A DNA stretch of 58,001 nucleotides from Dehalococcoidia bacterium (lineage in GTDB: Bacteria > Chloroflexota > Dehalococcoidia > SpSt-223), in assembly GCA_026003895.1 (NCBI GenBank), contig BPIC01000009.1, positions 1 to 58,001 on the forward strand. Reading direction: 5' to 3'. A program made the position numbers and the translations under genes. Shown piece by piece: positions 8,654 through 20,546 of the stretch. Positions within the stretch are counted from its first letter, which is position 1; each line of letters starts with the position of its first letter. Below the pieces are notes generated by a model. It saw only the letters and a list, made by a program, of their open reading frames with translations, was not told the DNA's origin and ran no database searches.

Positions 8654-8996
8654 TCACTGCCTCCTGCGACGTTCCGCTAGCGCTTCAAACCGCACCCATC
8701 GCGCCGATCGGTGCGCTCTCACCTGCGCCGTTACAGTGTATCACACGTCATGCGGACGAGACGAGAGCAGATTGCCTTTGGGATTGAGCATTTGCTTGGA
8801 CCAATTAGGCCCTCTGGACCATCTGGGCACGATCGAACCGTCGCATGCGCCACGGAGGGCGCCTTTGTTGCCGGAGGTTGCTTCGCTCGACGTAATGACG
8901 ACGCCCGCCGATACGGAAGGGAACCTTGACATCGCCTGCCACTCTCTCGCACGATGCCCGCTACCACGTCACGCTACACGCAGCCGGGAGGAACTC
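8654..8996. other. Divergent intergenic region
   Basis: 343 bases between the 85-residue gene (minus) and the MaoC gene (plus). A TTGACA is present at 8926-8931 on the plus strand but its -10 partner is weak (CACGAT after 18 bases). On the minus strand GATACACT near 8730 could serve as a -10. No gene is recognised here; long open frames reading through it are upstream extensions of the MaoC frame. Confidence 0.45.
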
Positions 8997-9505
8997 GTGA
9001 CCGTCAAGCCAGGGTGGCAAGGACGATTCTTTGAGGATTTCGAAGTCGGCGATGTCTACCGGCACAATTTAGGCCGCACACTCACCGACGCCGACAACAT
9101 CTGGTTCACCTTGTTGACGATGAACACCAATCCGTCGCACTTCGACGCCGAATACGCCAAGGGCAGCCCGTTCGGAAAGATGTTGATCAATTCTTGCCTC
9201 ACCTTGGCCATCGTCACCGGTCAGAGCGTCAGCGACGTGAGCGAGAATGCCGTTGCCAATCTTGGTTGGGACGAGGTTCGCCTCCCGAACCCGCTCTTCG
9301 TCGGTGACACGCTCTATGCCGAGAGTGAAGTCCTCGAGGTGCGTGAATCCAAGTCGCGGCCAAACGCGGGCATTGTCACCATTCGCACTCGCGGGCTGAA
9401 GCAGGACGGTACCGTCGTCATCGAGTTCAAGCGGACGATGATGATCTACAAGCGCGGTCACTCGCCGAAGCAAGGGCTCCACCCCGCCGAGCGGAACGCT
9501 GCCTC

Positions 9506-9509
<4 letters not shown>
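8997..9509 (+). CDS. MaoC family dehydratase/hydratase
   Basis: 170 residues of the hot-dog-fold MaoC family, which hydrate enoyl-CoA or dehydrate hydroxyacyl-CoA. The opening W..RFFEDFEVGDVYRH and TLTDADNIWFTLLTMNTNPSHFD give the hydratase motif region (Asp and His near residues 30-45). GTG 8997 is chosen because GGGAGGAAC lies just before it and the family begins here, although the open frame extends much further upstream. Its TGA overlaps the GTG of the next LLM gene (GTGA), implying translational coupling. The coupling suggests the two enzymes act on one CoA-linked or ester substrate (inference). Confidence 0.88.
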
Positions 9510-12307
<2,798 letters not shown>

Positions 12308-12377
12308 TCAGGAAAGCAATGCGCGGGCAGGGCCGACGCCGGATGAACGAAGATCGCACAGTGAAGTGTACCAGGGT

Positions 12378-13319
12378 CTAGCGGCCTTTCAGCAACGGCA
12401 CAATGTCGTTCCAGCCTACAATGGCGCGACGCTGAATTCGCCGTCGTTGGTGAAGGACGATACCGAGCTCGCGGAGCGCCGCGAGGCGTCCCAAGAGCCC
12501 CGCCGCATCGCCGCGGAGCAGTCCGCCGGCCGCCGCTGCGCCATCGAGCAACGGCGCGGACAGCAACGCAACCCAGAGCCCGGGCCACGGCATATTCTTC
12601 ACCACCGTCAGCAACCGATTCCGGGCAAGGAGGAACCGCTTCGCGGACGGCAGGCGATTCCCCGTCGCCGAGTGGGCGTGGCGAACGACTGCGCTGGGGA
12701 TGTAGCGACCCGGCCAGCCGCGCAATTGCGAACGCCAGGCAAGGTCCACGTCCTCGTAGTAGCTGCCGAAGCGCTCGTCGAACAACCCCACGTCCTCGAG
12801 CATCCCACGGCGATAGAGCGCAGCCCCGGCACAAGCACCGAACACTTCGCGCGGAGCTTCCCGCTCGGGCACTTTCTCGCCGGCGCGCAAGTTCCAAGCA
12901 AAGCCGAAACGATCTGGCGCGATCCCGGCTGAGTCAAAGACCGTCGGATCGTCCAGCCGCACCATTCGGGACGCGGCCATCGCGAGGTTGTTGTCGGCCT
13001 CACAGGCGTCGACGAGCGCGGCAAGCCAGTCCGGTTCGGGGATGGCGTCGTTATTGAGCGTTGCGACATATTGGCCGCGCGCGGCGGCGATGCCCTGATT
13101 GTTCGCCGGCGCAAAGCCGCGATTATCACGATTGCGAATGAGGCGCACGCTGCGAAAACACCGGTCGATGAGCTCCGCAGTGCCGTCGATCGAGCCGTTG
13201 TCGACAACGATCGTCTCGAAGCGGACGCCACGTTGGGCCTCAACGGCGGGCAGGCAGCGCTCCAGCCACTCCCTGCCGTTCCAGGTGACGATGACGACAG
13301 AGGCGAGAGGGCCGCTCAT
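12378..13319 (-). CDS. Glycosyltransferase family 2
   Basis: 313 residues. GT-A fold transferase using a nucleotide-sugar. The opening SVVIVTWNGREWLERCL, the VDNGSIDGTAEL loop, LNNDAIPEPDWLAAL (metal/nucleotide region) and YEDVDLAWR near residue 190 place it with rhamnosyl/mannosyl-type GT2 enzymes such as WcaA/WbbL relatives. A hydrophobic stretch follows near residues 245-270, suggesting membrane association. Its ATG overlaps the TGA of the preceding membrane gene (ATGA), so it is the last gene of the six-gene run 22574-12378. Confidence 0.9.
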   Translation of the reverse strand: MSGPLASVVIVTWNGREWLERCLPAVEAQRGVRFETIVVDNGSIDGTAELIDRCFRSVRLIRNRDNRGFAPANNQGIAAARGQYVATLNNDAIPEPDWLAALVDACEADNNLAMAASRMVRLDDPTVFDSAGIAPDRFGFAWNLRAGEKVPEREAPREVFGACAGAALYRRGMLEDVGLFDERFGSYYEDVDLAWRSQLRGWPGRYIPSAVVRHAHSATGNRLPSAKRFLLARNRLLTVVKNMPWPGLWVALLSAPLLDGAAAAGGLLRGDAAGLLGRLAALRELGIVLHQRRRIQRRAIVGWNDIVPLLKGR

Positions 13320-15472
13320 GCATCATCCAACCGATACTGATCAAGCGCGAACCGCAGCCGGCCCCAGCGGCGCGGGAGGTGATCCGTCGGCTGCTCCAAC
13401 GCGGGGACGTCGATCACCTGACCGGCGACGGGTGCGGCCGCGATCGGTGGAGGCGGTAGGCTGCGTTCCCGCAGGTAGAGCACCGGCCGGCCTTCGGACC
13501 GCCAGCGATGCACCGCTGCGCGCAACCCCGGGTCGCTGAGCGCAGCGTCCTCGACAGCGAAAACCGTCCGACCGTAGGCGAAATGGAGCGGCGTCGCCAG
13601 CCGCTCGGCTGCGGGGCTCCAAGCAAAGAGGATGACCGCGTCGGTCGGCAGACTCGCAGCGAGAGCATCCACTTGACGCCGTGCACCGCCATACTCCGTC
13701 TCGCCGAGAATCGGCAGCGCCTGCCAGAACATCATCCCGACGAGCAGCCCGCCCAGCACTACACCCGGCAGGCGCGCTCGCCACGATCCGCCGCCCAGCG
13801 AGAAGAGAAGAAACGCGATTCCGAGCGAAAACACCGGCACAACCACTGGCAAATAACGACGGAATGCCCAGAAGTGCACTGGGTTGACGAGTGACTGACC
13901 AAGCAGGAGGACCGAGGAGACTGCACCGCACAACGCGAAGAGCACGAGCACCGGGTGCGGTCGTGCGATCAGGATCCCGGTGACGCCAGCGACAGCAATT
14001 GCAAGTCCCAAAGGGGTGAAATACCAGCCAAGCTGAACGAAGCTCTGGCGGTTGGCGAGCGCGATCGCTCGCGCCGACGGCTCGTCCGGCAGGGGGACGC
14101 CAGCCGAGATTGGACGGATGAAGAACGCCCAAAACCCGAGGACGACGACGGCGGCGGCGAGCGCGAGATTGAGCCGTGGCGACTCCGGTACCCGCAGCCA
14201 CGGCGTACGGCCGCGAAGGAGCGCCAGTAGGAACGCCGAAACGAGCAGGCCTACCATCGGGAGGACGAACAACCACCAGTTGGCGAGCGCGAGGCGCCCC
14301 AGCTGATCGAGCGCGTACGGGTGATCGAGGTTGGCGCGTTCAAGGGGGCGCAGGTCGAGCAGCCGCCGGAGACCTGCAACCGTCAGTAGGTCGAGAACGA
14401 TCCGCAGGGTGTAAAAGCGGGCAAAGAGCAGGGCATGGACCACCGCCTGCGCCGACACGAGGAGATAGGCAACAAGCAGGGCCGTCTCGCAGCGCCCCCA
14501 CCGACCGCGAAGCCATTGCCAAGCGAGCGCACCTGCAAGCGCTGCCGGGACGATGACGATGTCAATCTTGGCGAGGTGGACAAGGCCAAAGCTCACTCCG
14601 GCGAGGGCGGCGAATGCCACCGACCAGTGTATCGCAGCGAAGGCGAGCAGCGCGAAGCCCGTCAGCACGAGCGTCTGCGCCATCAGATCCGCCATCGGAT
14701 AGCGGCCGAACCAAATCTCCCCGACGTTAACCGCGAGGAAGAGCGCGGCAGCAACGCCGGCTGCCGGGTGGATGAGTAGCCGGCCAAGGAGATAGATCGC
14801 CGCGAGTGACCCAAGATAGAGCGTCGGCGTTCCCCAGAGCGGATTGCCAGCCAGCGCCCAAATCGCCAGCCAGGCAGGGAACAGATGGAACCATTCCGCT
14901 TCGAGTGTGCCTCGGGCGGCATCCTGGATCGTCACGAACGGCATCCCGGATCGATGCCACGGCGCCGGGACATTGCCAAAGAGTGCGCTACGTTCTTCGG
15001 GCGCGAGCCGCGGCAGCTCGGGGTCGGGAACGAGGACGCTCCCGGTACGCGCCATCGCAAGGCCGACGTTGACATACACCCCGGGGTCGTAGACCCCGAA
15101 GACGTATTCTGCCGGACGGTGGACGAGCGCCGCCCCGAGGAGAAGCACAGCACCCGCCGCGATACTCCAGCGGCCGAGGACCACTCTCCCGAACGGCCAT
15201 ACCCGGCGCCTGATTGCGACGGCAGCGGCCGCCAAGCCAAGCGCGACCCAGACCACGGCGAGCGATGAGACACCGAACCACCCGAACTCGCTGAGTGTCA
15301 GGGCAAGCCACGCATTGAAGCCGATTGAGAGCGTGAGCGCGATCAGCCCCAGATCTGCCACCTCGACGCGGCAGCCACCGCGACCAATCGGCAGTCGCAG
15401 GAGCACAAGAAGTGCCAATCCCGGAATCAGAAGCGCGAACGGGGCGAGCAGGAGGAGCGGCAGCGGGTTCAC
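13316..15472 (-). CDS. Multi-pass membrane glycosyltransferase-like protein (GT-C type)
   Basis: 718 residues with a dozen or so hydrophobic segments from the first residues (PLPLLLLAPFALLIPGLALL) to about 590, then a hydrophilic C-terminal domain. The first external loop carries VYDPGVYVNVGLAMARTGS followed by ~80 residues. This resembles ArnT/PMT-like GT-C enzymes, in which an acidic pair near the first loop is catalytic, and they use polyprenyl-phosphate sugars outside the membrane. The GTG start overlaps the TGA of the preceding gene, and its own TGA overlaps the GT2 start, indicating tight co-translation. It could instead be a membrane protein of unknown function; the acceptor is unknown. 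Confidence 0.75.
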   Translation of the reverse strand: MNPLPLLLLAPFALLIPGLALLVLLRLPIGRGGCRVEVADLGLIALTLSIGFNAWLALTLSEFGWFGVSSLAVVWVALGLAAAAVAIRRRVWPFGRVVLGRWSIAAGAVLLLGAALVHRPAEYVFGVYDPGVYVNVGLAMARTGSVLVPDPELPRLAPEERSALFGNVPAPWHRSGMPFVTIQDAARGTLEAEWFHLFPAWLAIWALAGNPLWGTPTLYLGSLAAIYLLGRLLIHPAAGVAAALFLAVNVGEIWFGRYPMADLMAQTLVLTGFALLAFAAIHWSVAFAALAGVSFGLVHLAKIDIVIVPAALAGALAWQWLRGRWGRCETALLVAYLLVSAQAVVHALLFARFYTLRIVLDLLTVAGLRRLLDLRPLERANLDHPYALDQLGRLALANWWLFVLPMVGLLVSAFLLALLRGRTPWLRVPESPRLNLALAAAVVVLGFWAFFIRPISAGVPLPDEPSARAIALANRQSFVQLGWYFTPLGLAIAVAGVTGILIARPHPVLVLFALCGAVSSVLLLGQSLVNPVHFWAFRRYLPVVVPVFSLGIAFLLFSLGGGSWRARLPGVVLGGLLVGMMFWQALPILGETEYGGARRQVDALAASLPTDAVILFAWSPAAERLATPLHFAYGRTVFAVEDAALSDPGLRAAVHRWRSEGRPVLYLRERSLPPPPIAAAPVAGQVIDVPALEQPTDHLPRRWGRLRFALDQYRLDDA

Positions 15473-17292
15473 GGTGCGCGATCGACGAGTCGGTACACGA
15501 GGTCGTCACCAAACCGGGCTTCTTCGACCAGCGGCAAGCCCGGTAGCGCCCCGTCGAGCCGCGCCCGCTCGGCAGCACCGAGGGACGCTCGCCGAACGAC
15601 GACATAGCGGACGCCGCGCTCGCGCAGAGCGCCGAACGTCTCCGGCGTCGGACGCTCGGCCAACTCGCGAGATAGGGCGACAAGGTCAGCTGGCCGGTAG
15701 GCGCTCGTTCCATTCACGATGGGCCGTCCGTGCCGGAGGGCAGCCAGCATGCGGACACTCTCTAGCCACGCGCGCTCGGTGTGGAGAAGCATCGGCAACA
15801 CCGCGACGGCGCCGGGCTCAGGCGCGGCCGCCAGCCAGTCGTCGACGGCGGTCGGGGCCGGTGGTATCCCGAGCGGGTTGCGGCCGAGAGCCGGATAATC
15901 GTCGGTGGAACGACCGACCGCGCCCTCGCCCAGCCAGACCGGCACGGCGTAACTGGACGGATAGGACGCACTCTCGGCAACGAGAAGCAGTCCGACGAGC
16001 GCAGCAAGAGCTGGCGGTACCCAACGCCCCGCTCTGTGCCGGACCGCTCCGAAAAAGGTCGCCAGTCCGACGCCAGCGAGCACGGCCAGCATTATCTGGA
16101 CGATTCCGCCGGCACGAGCGGGCGCACGCAGTCCTGCCAGTCCGGGCACATGCTCGTACAGCCACGGATACCAGCGGAGGCCGGGCGGCTGAGTCGGGCT
16201 AAGCCCAAAGGAAAGGAGAACCATGACCCCCGCCACGGCGAGCAGAGCCAGCGCGACGCTGCGTTTTTGGCCGCGCTGGGAGAGCGAGACGCCCGCGCCG
16301 ACCACGGCAAAGATCAGGACGATCAGGCCAGGAAACAGCGATCGTTCGGACCAATCGACCGAACGGAAGGGCGCGAGCAGGCCGCCAAGGAGCAGGTTGC
16401 TCGGCGGGACGGCGAGATAATCGGTCAACGAGGCGCTGTACGCCCGCACTTCGTCGGCCGAGCGTGTGAAGCCCAATCGTTCGCTCACCGAGAAATACCG
16501 GAGCGTGAGCGGCAGGTTGAGCGCCAGCGTGACAGCCGCGACGAAGCCCAGCTGCGCCCCAAGCCGCAGCCATCGGCCGCTCCAGAGCGTTCGGTCGGTC
16601 GCAATCCGGACCACGATCCAAACGGCGACCGAGACCGCAACGAGCGGCGCGAAGTTGTAGGAGGACAGAACGAGGAGGTTCGCGACGAGCGCGAGGAGCA
16701 GCGCATCGCGCCAGCGGCGGCCGGTCAGCAACCGCTCGAGGCCGAGGAGAACGAACGGCAGCCAATGCAGCCACAGCAAATTCAGATGGCTGATGTGGGC
16801 GATGCGAAACGGGCTGAAGGCGATCGCGAGCCCAACAAGGAAGGCAGCGAGCACCGAGCCGGTGAAGCGCCGCGTCAAGAGGTACCCGCCCAACCCAGCG
16901 AGCGTGAACGAAAGCAGTGTGAGGAGATTGGCTGCGAGAACGGGGTTTCCCGTCAGACGGACGACGGGCCACGCCACCAGACCCTGTGCCAGCAGGTGGT
17001 CGTGAAAGAGAAGTACGTCGCGGTGCGGGAAGAAAAAGGGGGCATTGAACAACCCGGCAAGATTGCCCGGAATGGCTTGGGCATACCAGCCAAGGTACCA
17101 GACCATCACGAGGGGATCGCCGAAGTCCGGCACACCGTTCGCGAGGTCAAGCCCCACTGGATAGGTTAAGAAGAGTGAGAACAGCCCATAGGTGGCCGCG
17201 ACGCCGAGCCAGGCAGCCGGCCGACGGGCCAACGGGCGGGCAATGGTCGCGACCTGAAGGCTGCGACCGGCGCCCGCCAGCGTCACGCTCAA
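15469..17292 (-). CDS. Multi-pass membrane protein, GT-C/YfhO-like (paralogue of the 18335-20473 gene)
   Basis: 607 residues, about 10-12 membrane segments and a C-terminal soluble part. It shares with the gene at 18335-20473 the ordered blocks DFGDPLVMVWYLGWYAQAIPG, LTGNPVLA, SHLNLLWLHWLPF, GRRWRDALLLAL, SSYNFAPL, and in the C-terminal part LPMLLHT followed by RPIVNGTSAYRPADL. Such proteins are usually annotated as glycosyltransferase-family membrane proteins, but activity is unproven. The start is TTG at 17292 (overlapping the LLM stop) or GTG at 17286. Its end overlaps the next gene's GTG. It probably acts in surface or lipid glycosylation. Confidence 0.75.
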   Translation of the reverse strand: MSVTLAGAGRSLQVATIARPLARRPAAWLGVAATYGLFSLFLTYPVGLDLANGVPDFGDPLVMVWYLGWYAQAIPGNLAGLFNAPFFFPHRDVLLFHDHLLAQGLVAWPVVRLTGNPVLAANLLTLLSFTLAGLGGYLLTRRFTGSVLAAFLVGLAIAFSPFRIAHISHLNLLWLHWLPFVLLGLERLLTGRRWRDALLLALVANLLVLSSYNFAPLVAVSVAVWIVVRIATDRTLWSGRWLRLGAQLGFVAAVTLALNLPLTLRYFSVSERLGFTRSADEVRAYSASLTDYLAVPPSNLLLGGLLAPFRSVDWSERSLFPGLIVLIFAVVGAGVSLSQRGQKRSVALALLAVAGVMVLLSFGLSPTQPPGLRWYPWLYEHVPGLAGLRAPARAGGIVQIMLAVLAGVGLATFFGAVRHRAGRWVPPALAALVGLLLVAESASYPSSYAVPVWLGEGAVGRSTDDYPALGRNPLGIPPAPTAVDDWLAAAPEPGAVAVLPMLLHTERAWLESVRMLAALRHGRPIVNGTSAYRPADLVALSRELAERPTPETFGALRERGVRYVVVRRASLGAAERARLDGALPGLPLVEEARFGDDLVYRLVDRAP

Positions 17293-18305
17293 TGTCGTCC
17301 AAACACCTCAAACATCAGCTTCTGCGCTTCCTCACGGCGCGATTGGTCCATCAAAATGCCTGGCACCTGAAAAGTCGGCAGATCAACGACATCCTTGTAC
17401 GCTTCAAACTTTTTCCGAGCTTCATCTGGCGTGCCGGCAATACTCATTGCGTCGATCATGTCGTCGGTCACAGCGTCGATCATCGCCGTCATGTCGTGCT
17501 TCACATGGAACGCCTCTTGGATCGCCATCCGCTGCTTCGTCCACCCTTGCGAGTCCGGAATATGGCTGTAGCTGCGGGTAGTCAGATAAAAGGCAATCTG
17601 GGCGGCCGCTTCCCGCCGAGCCTGCGCCCGGTCGTTGGAGATAGCCGTCAAGATCCACGTCGAGAGCGTGAAATCCTCGCGCTTCCGACCGGCGCGCCGC
17701 AGGCCGATGGCGAGGTGTGGCTCGATGAACTCTTGAATAAACCGCACCGAGTTGACCGGGTGTCCAGCAAGCCCTTCGCAGAGCTCGCCAGTCAGCTGTA
17801 GCATCTTCTCGCGCACAGCTGCCATGTAGATTGGGATCGTTGGCTGATACACCTTGGCGCGACGGAACTGGCGCAGATCGATTTGGTAGAACCGCCCGTC
17901 ATACTTGATGCGCTGCGGCTCGTGCGCCGCCCAGCAAAGCCGCAGGATTTCGATCAGCTCGCGCATTTGCGGCACCGGATGGGCGACCGTGACCGAGCTT
18001 TCCACTTGGTTTTGCCGTGGCGTGCCGCCAGCGAAGCCGAGGATGAAGCGTCCTTCGGAGATCTCATCGAGGTCGGCGGCGGCGACGGCGGTGACGGTGC
18101 AGGCGCGCACGAAGGCGCGCGCAATGCCAGAGCCTAGGCCAATCTTCTTGGTATTGAGCGCCATTGCGGTGAGCCCGATCAGCCCATCGACCCCGGTGTT
18201 ATCGTTGAACCAAACGAGGTCGAAGCCGGCATCTTCTGCCTGCTGCGCCGCCTTCACCGCGTCTGCGATTGTCCGTCCGCCCACGGACACCGCTCGTTTC
18301 TGCAT
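17289..18305 (-). CDS. LLM class F420-dependent oxidoreductase inside the glycan operon
   Basis: 338 residues with AQQAEDAGFDLVWFNDN, TKKIGLGSGIARAF, EISEGRFILGFAGGTP and QPTIPIYMAAVREKMLQL, the F420-type luciferase-like pattern. The ATG at 18305 has an ideal AGGAGGACCG just upstream. It begins 29 bases after the preceding membrane-protein stop and overlaps the next membrane gene, so it is co-transcribed with membrane glycosyltransferase-like genes. That context is odd for this family and suggests a redox step on a lipid carrier, sugar or exported polymer (inference). Confidence 0.87.
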   Translation of the reverse strand: MQKRAVSVGGRTIADAVKAAQQAEDAGFDLVWFNDNTGVDGLIGLTAMALNTKKIGLGSGIARAFVRACTVTAVAAADLDEISEGRFILGFAGGTPRQNQVESSVTVAHPVPQMRELIEILRLCWAAHEPQRIKYDGRFYQIDLRQFRRAKVYQPTIPIYMAAVREKMLQLTGELCEGLAGHPVNSVRFIQEFIEPHLAIGLRRAGRKREDFTLSTWILTAISNDRAQARREAAAQIAFYLTTRSYSHIPDSQGWTKQRMAIQEAFHVKHDMTAMIDAVTDDMIDAMSIAGTPDEARKKFEAYKDVVDLPTFQVPGILMDQSRREEAQKLMFEVFGRH

Positions 18306-18334
18306 CGGTCCTCCTGCTGATTGCCGGAGGCATT

Positions 18335-20473
18335 CTACCGGAGTGTGAGCAGGTAGTCTTGTTCGATGCGCAGCCCACTGCCAGCGAGCTCGCCTTGCGC
18401 TTCGAGGATAAGTCGGACTGGGCCATTCCAGCGAGGGGCATCGATTGGGACGGGAAGCTCCACCACGTCGCCAGCTGGAACAAGGATCGGTTGCTGAACA
18501 GAGACGGACTGTTCGGCGATCGTGCGCCCGTCGGCGACCCAGCGTGCGCGAACGCGATACGGTTCAGCAATGCGGGGCACGAAGGGAGCGTAATCGCCAT
18601 TGCTCAGGATGACCCATGCCTCGGCTTGACCGCCGGGCAGCACCTCTTTCGGCGCCTCCAGCTCAATCGCCGCCTTGGAGGGATTTGACACTGGCACTGC
18701 CGGCACGCGATAAACGAGCACGTTCTCAAAGCTCGCGACCGGCGTCATGCCGCGCGCGAGCGCTCGGCGAATCAGCGCCTCGAACCCCGCCGGCGGCATT
18801 TCGTCTCCGTGGACGATGGCAAATTCGACACCGAGACCGTGCAAGATAGCGAGTGTGTCATCGTCCGGGAACGCTGCCATGCGCTGAGACAACACCCTCA
18901 AATTGGCAGGGGTAAACCCACGATACCCGTTGATCATCGGCCGCGAATGGTAGGTCCCGTTCAACATCCGGTAGGTCTCGTACCACTGCTCGCGCGTGTG
19001 AAGCAGCATGGGCAGTTCAACGATCGGCGCTCGGCCAGGCTGTACGGCGAGCCAACGGTAGACCGGCGGGGGGCCATCAAAAATGACGGACTGATCTTGG
19101 CGGATGAACGGCAGCGCCACCGATTCCGTGACCGCAATGCCGGAAAACAGCAAAGCGAGCACTGTCGCGCCGGAAAGGCCAAGGCGGACGCCCGCGGCGC
19201 GAATCGCTTGCCATCGGCTGAGTCGGGGCAAGAGCCAAGCGAGACCAAATCCGGCGAGGAACGATAGTCCCAGCCCGACGAACAATGCCGCCCGCGCCGG
19301 CACTCGAATACCGCGAGCCACGCCAATCGTGTCGTAGATCCATCCATAGACCCGAACGTCAGGAGCAGGGGCGGGTAATGGGGCTAAGCCGAGGGAGAAG
19401 TTCCACATCGCGATCGTCATCGTCAGCGCAGCCGCAATGAGCCCGCGCTTCCCTCGGCTGACTGGGTGCAGGAGCGACAGAACGCCCACAAGAGCGAAGG
19501 CAAGAGTGACTGCACCAGGGAATAACGAATGTTCCGACCAAGCTGGGTGCCGCCAAGTCGAGGTGAGCGCACCGTAGAGCCAGTTAAACGGGGAAGCTAC
19601 GAAATAGTCGAGCGGCGTCGCGCTGTAGAGCAATGTCTCAGCGACATCACGTGAAAACTGGAAGACCTCGCTCAATCGGAAGTAGATCAGGGCAATCGGC
19701 GCGTTGACGACCACAACGGCCACCACGGTTATCGTCAGCCCAAGCACGGTGCGCGCCGTCACCAATCGAGGGGCACAGGCCACGCGCGTCACGCCCCAAA
19801 CACCCACCGCGAACGGAAAGATCAGCGCGAAGTTGTAGGCAGAAAGTGTTTGCAGCACCGCCGAGGTGACGAGGCCAGCACAATCGCGCCAGCGTCGACC
19901 GACAAGCCAGCGATCTAAGAAGAAGATGGTAAAGACCGCACACTGCACCGATAAGATGTGTAAGTGGCTCGCGTGGGACATTCGAATCCCGCCGAACGCG
20001 AACAGCACTCCGGCAACAAACGCCGCCGCGCGATTGTTGGTCCAGCGCCGAATGATCAGGTAGACACCGAGCGCCGAGAGGACAAAGGTGGCGAGTATTG
20101 CGACGTTGTACGCAAGAATGGGGTTTCCCGTAAGCTTGATCAATGGCCACGACTGAATGGCCTGAGCAATGAACAGCTCATCAAAGAACATTGTGAAGGG
20201 ATAGGGATGAAAAATCGGCCCGGTCACGAGGCTGTCGATCCGACCGGGAAACGCCTCAGCATACCAATCGAGGGCCCACGTTACGAGCATGGAATCGCCA
20301 TAGGCCGTGAAACTGTCCAGAACGAGTGCAAGCGGATAGGTGACAAACACGGCGATCGCGAAATAGCCCGCCGTAACAAAGAACCATTCAGACGCTAGCA
20401 CCCGCTTCGCGACGTTCGAGAAGGGAAGTGCGGAGCGAGTGTCGGGCTGACGCACATCGGCAAGAAGCGACAT
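18335..20473 (-). CDS. Multi-pass membrane protein, GT-C/YfhO-like
   Basis: 712 residues. ATG 20473 is chosen: it starts a short cytoplasmic leader before the first membrane segment (FFVTAGYFAIAVFVTYPLAL). An earlier start at 20575 would run into the preceding gene. About 11-12 membrane segments follow, then a soluble C-terminal domain with a beta-rich end (residues ~570-712). It shares the ordered blocks YGDSMLVTWALDWYAEAFPG, LTGNPILA, GRRWRDCAG, SAYNFAL, LPMLLHT and RPMINGYRGFTPANL with the protein at 15469-17292. Probably a polyprenyl-linked sugar transferase or flippase-like component, unproven. It has its own promoter with almost no leader. Confidence 0.75.
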   Translation of the reverse strand: MSLLADVRQPDTRSALPFSNVAKRVLASEWFFVTAGYFAIAVFVTYPLALVLDSFTAYGDSMLVTWALDWYAEAFPGRIDSLVTGPIFHPYPFTMFFDELFIAQAIQSWPLIKLTGNPILAYNVAILATFVLSALGVYLIIRRWTNNRAAAFVAGVLFAFGGIRMSHASHLHILSVQCAVFTIFFLDRWLVGRRWRDCAGLVTSAVLQTLSAYNFALIFPFAVGVWGVTRVACAPRLVTARTVLGLTITVVAVVVVNAPIALIYFRLSEVFQFSRDVAETLLYSATPLDYFVASPFNWLYGALTSTWRHPAWSEHSLFPGAVTLAFALVGVLSLLHPVSRGKRGLIAAALTMTIAMWNFSLGLAPLPAPAPDVRVYGWIYDTIGVARGIRVPARAALFVGLGLSFLAGFGLAWLLPRLSRWQAIRAAGVRLGLSGATVLALLFSGIAVTESVALPFIRQDQSVIFDGPPPVYRWLAVQPGRAPIVELPMLLHTREQWYETYRMLNGTYHSRPMINGYRGFTPANLRVLSQRMAAFPDDDTLAILHGLGVEFAIVHGDEMPPAGFEALIRRALARGMTPVASFENVLVYRVPAVPVSNPSKAAIELEAPKEVLPGGQAEAWVILSNGDYAPFVPRIAEPYRVRARWVADGRTIAEQSVSVQQPILVPAGDVVELPVPIDAPRWNGPVRLILEAQGELAGSGLRIEQDYLLTLR

Positions 20474-20486
20474 TTCTGGACAACAG

Positions 20487-20515
20487 ATTGTAATGCTCGG
20501 GCCCTGACCTGTCCC
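20487..20515 (-). promoter_or_regulatory. Promoter with near-leaderless start
   Basis: On the minus strand GGGACA (20515-20510), a 17-base spacer and TACAAT (20492-20487). Transcription would begin near 20480, about seven bases before the ATG at 20473. No ribosome-binding site fits between them. Confidence 0.5.
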
Positions 20516-20546
20516 TACTAAGAATCCGCGCTGGCGGCTCGCAGGA

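Noticed and set aside
15781..17169. 462-codon plus-strand open frame opposite the membrane protein gene
   Set aside because: Highly charged, Arg/Glu/Gln-rich mirror of hydrophobic codons, typical of the antisense of a membrane protein.
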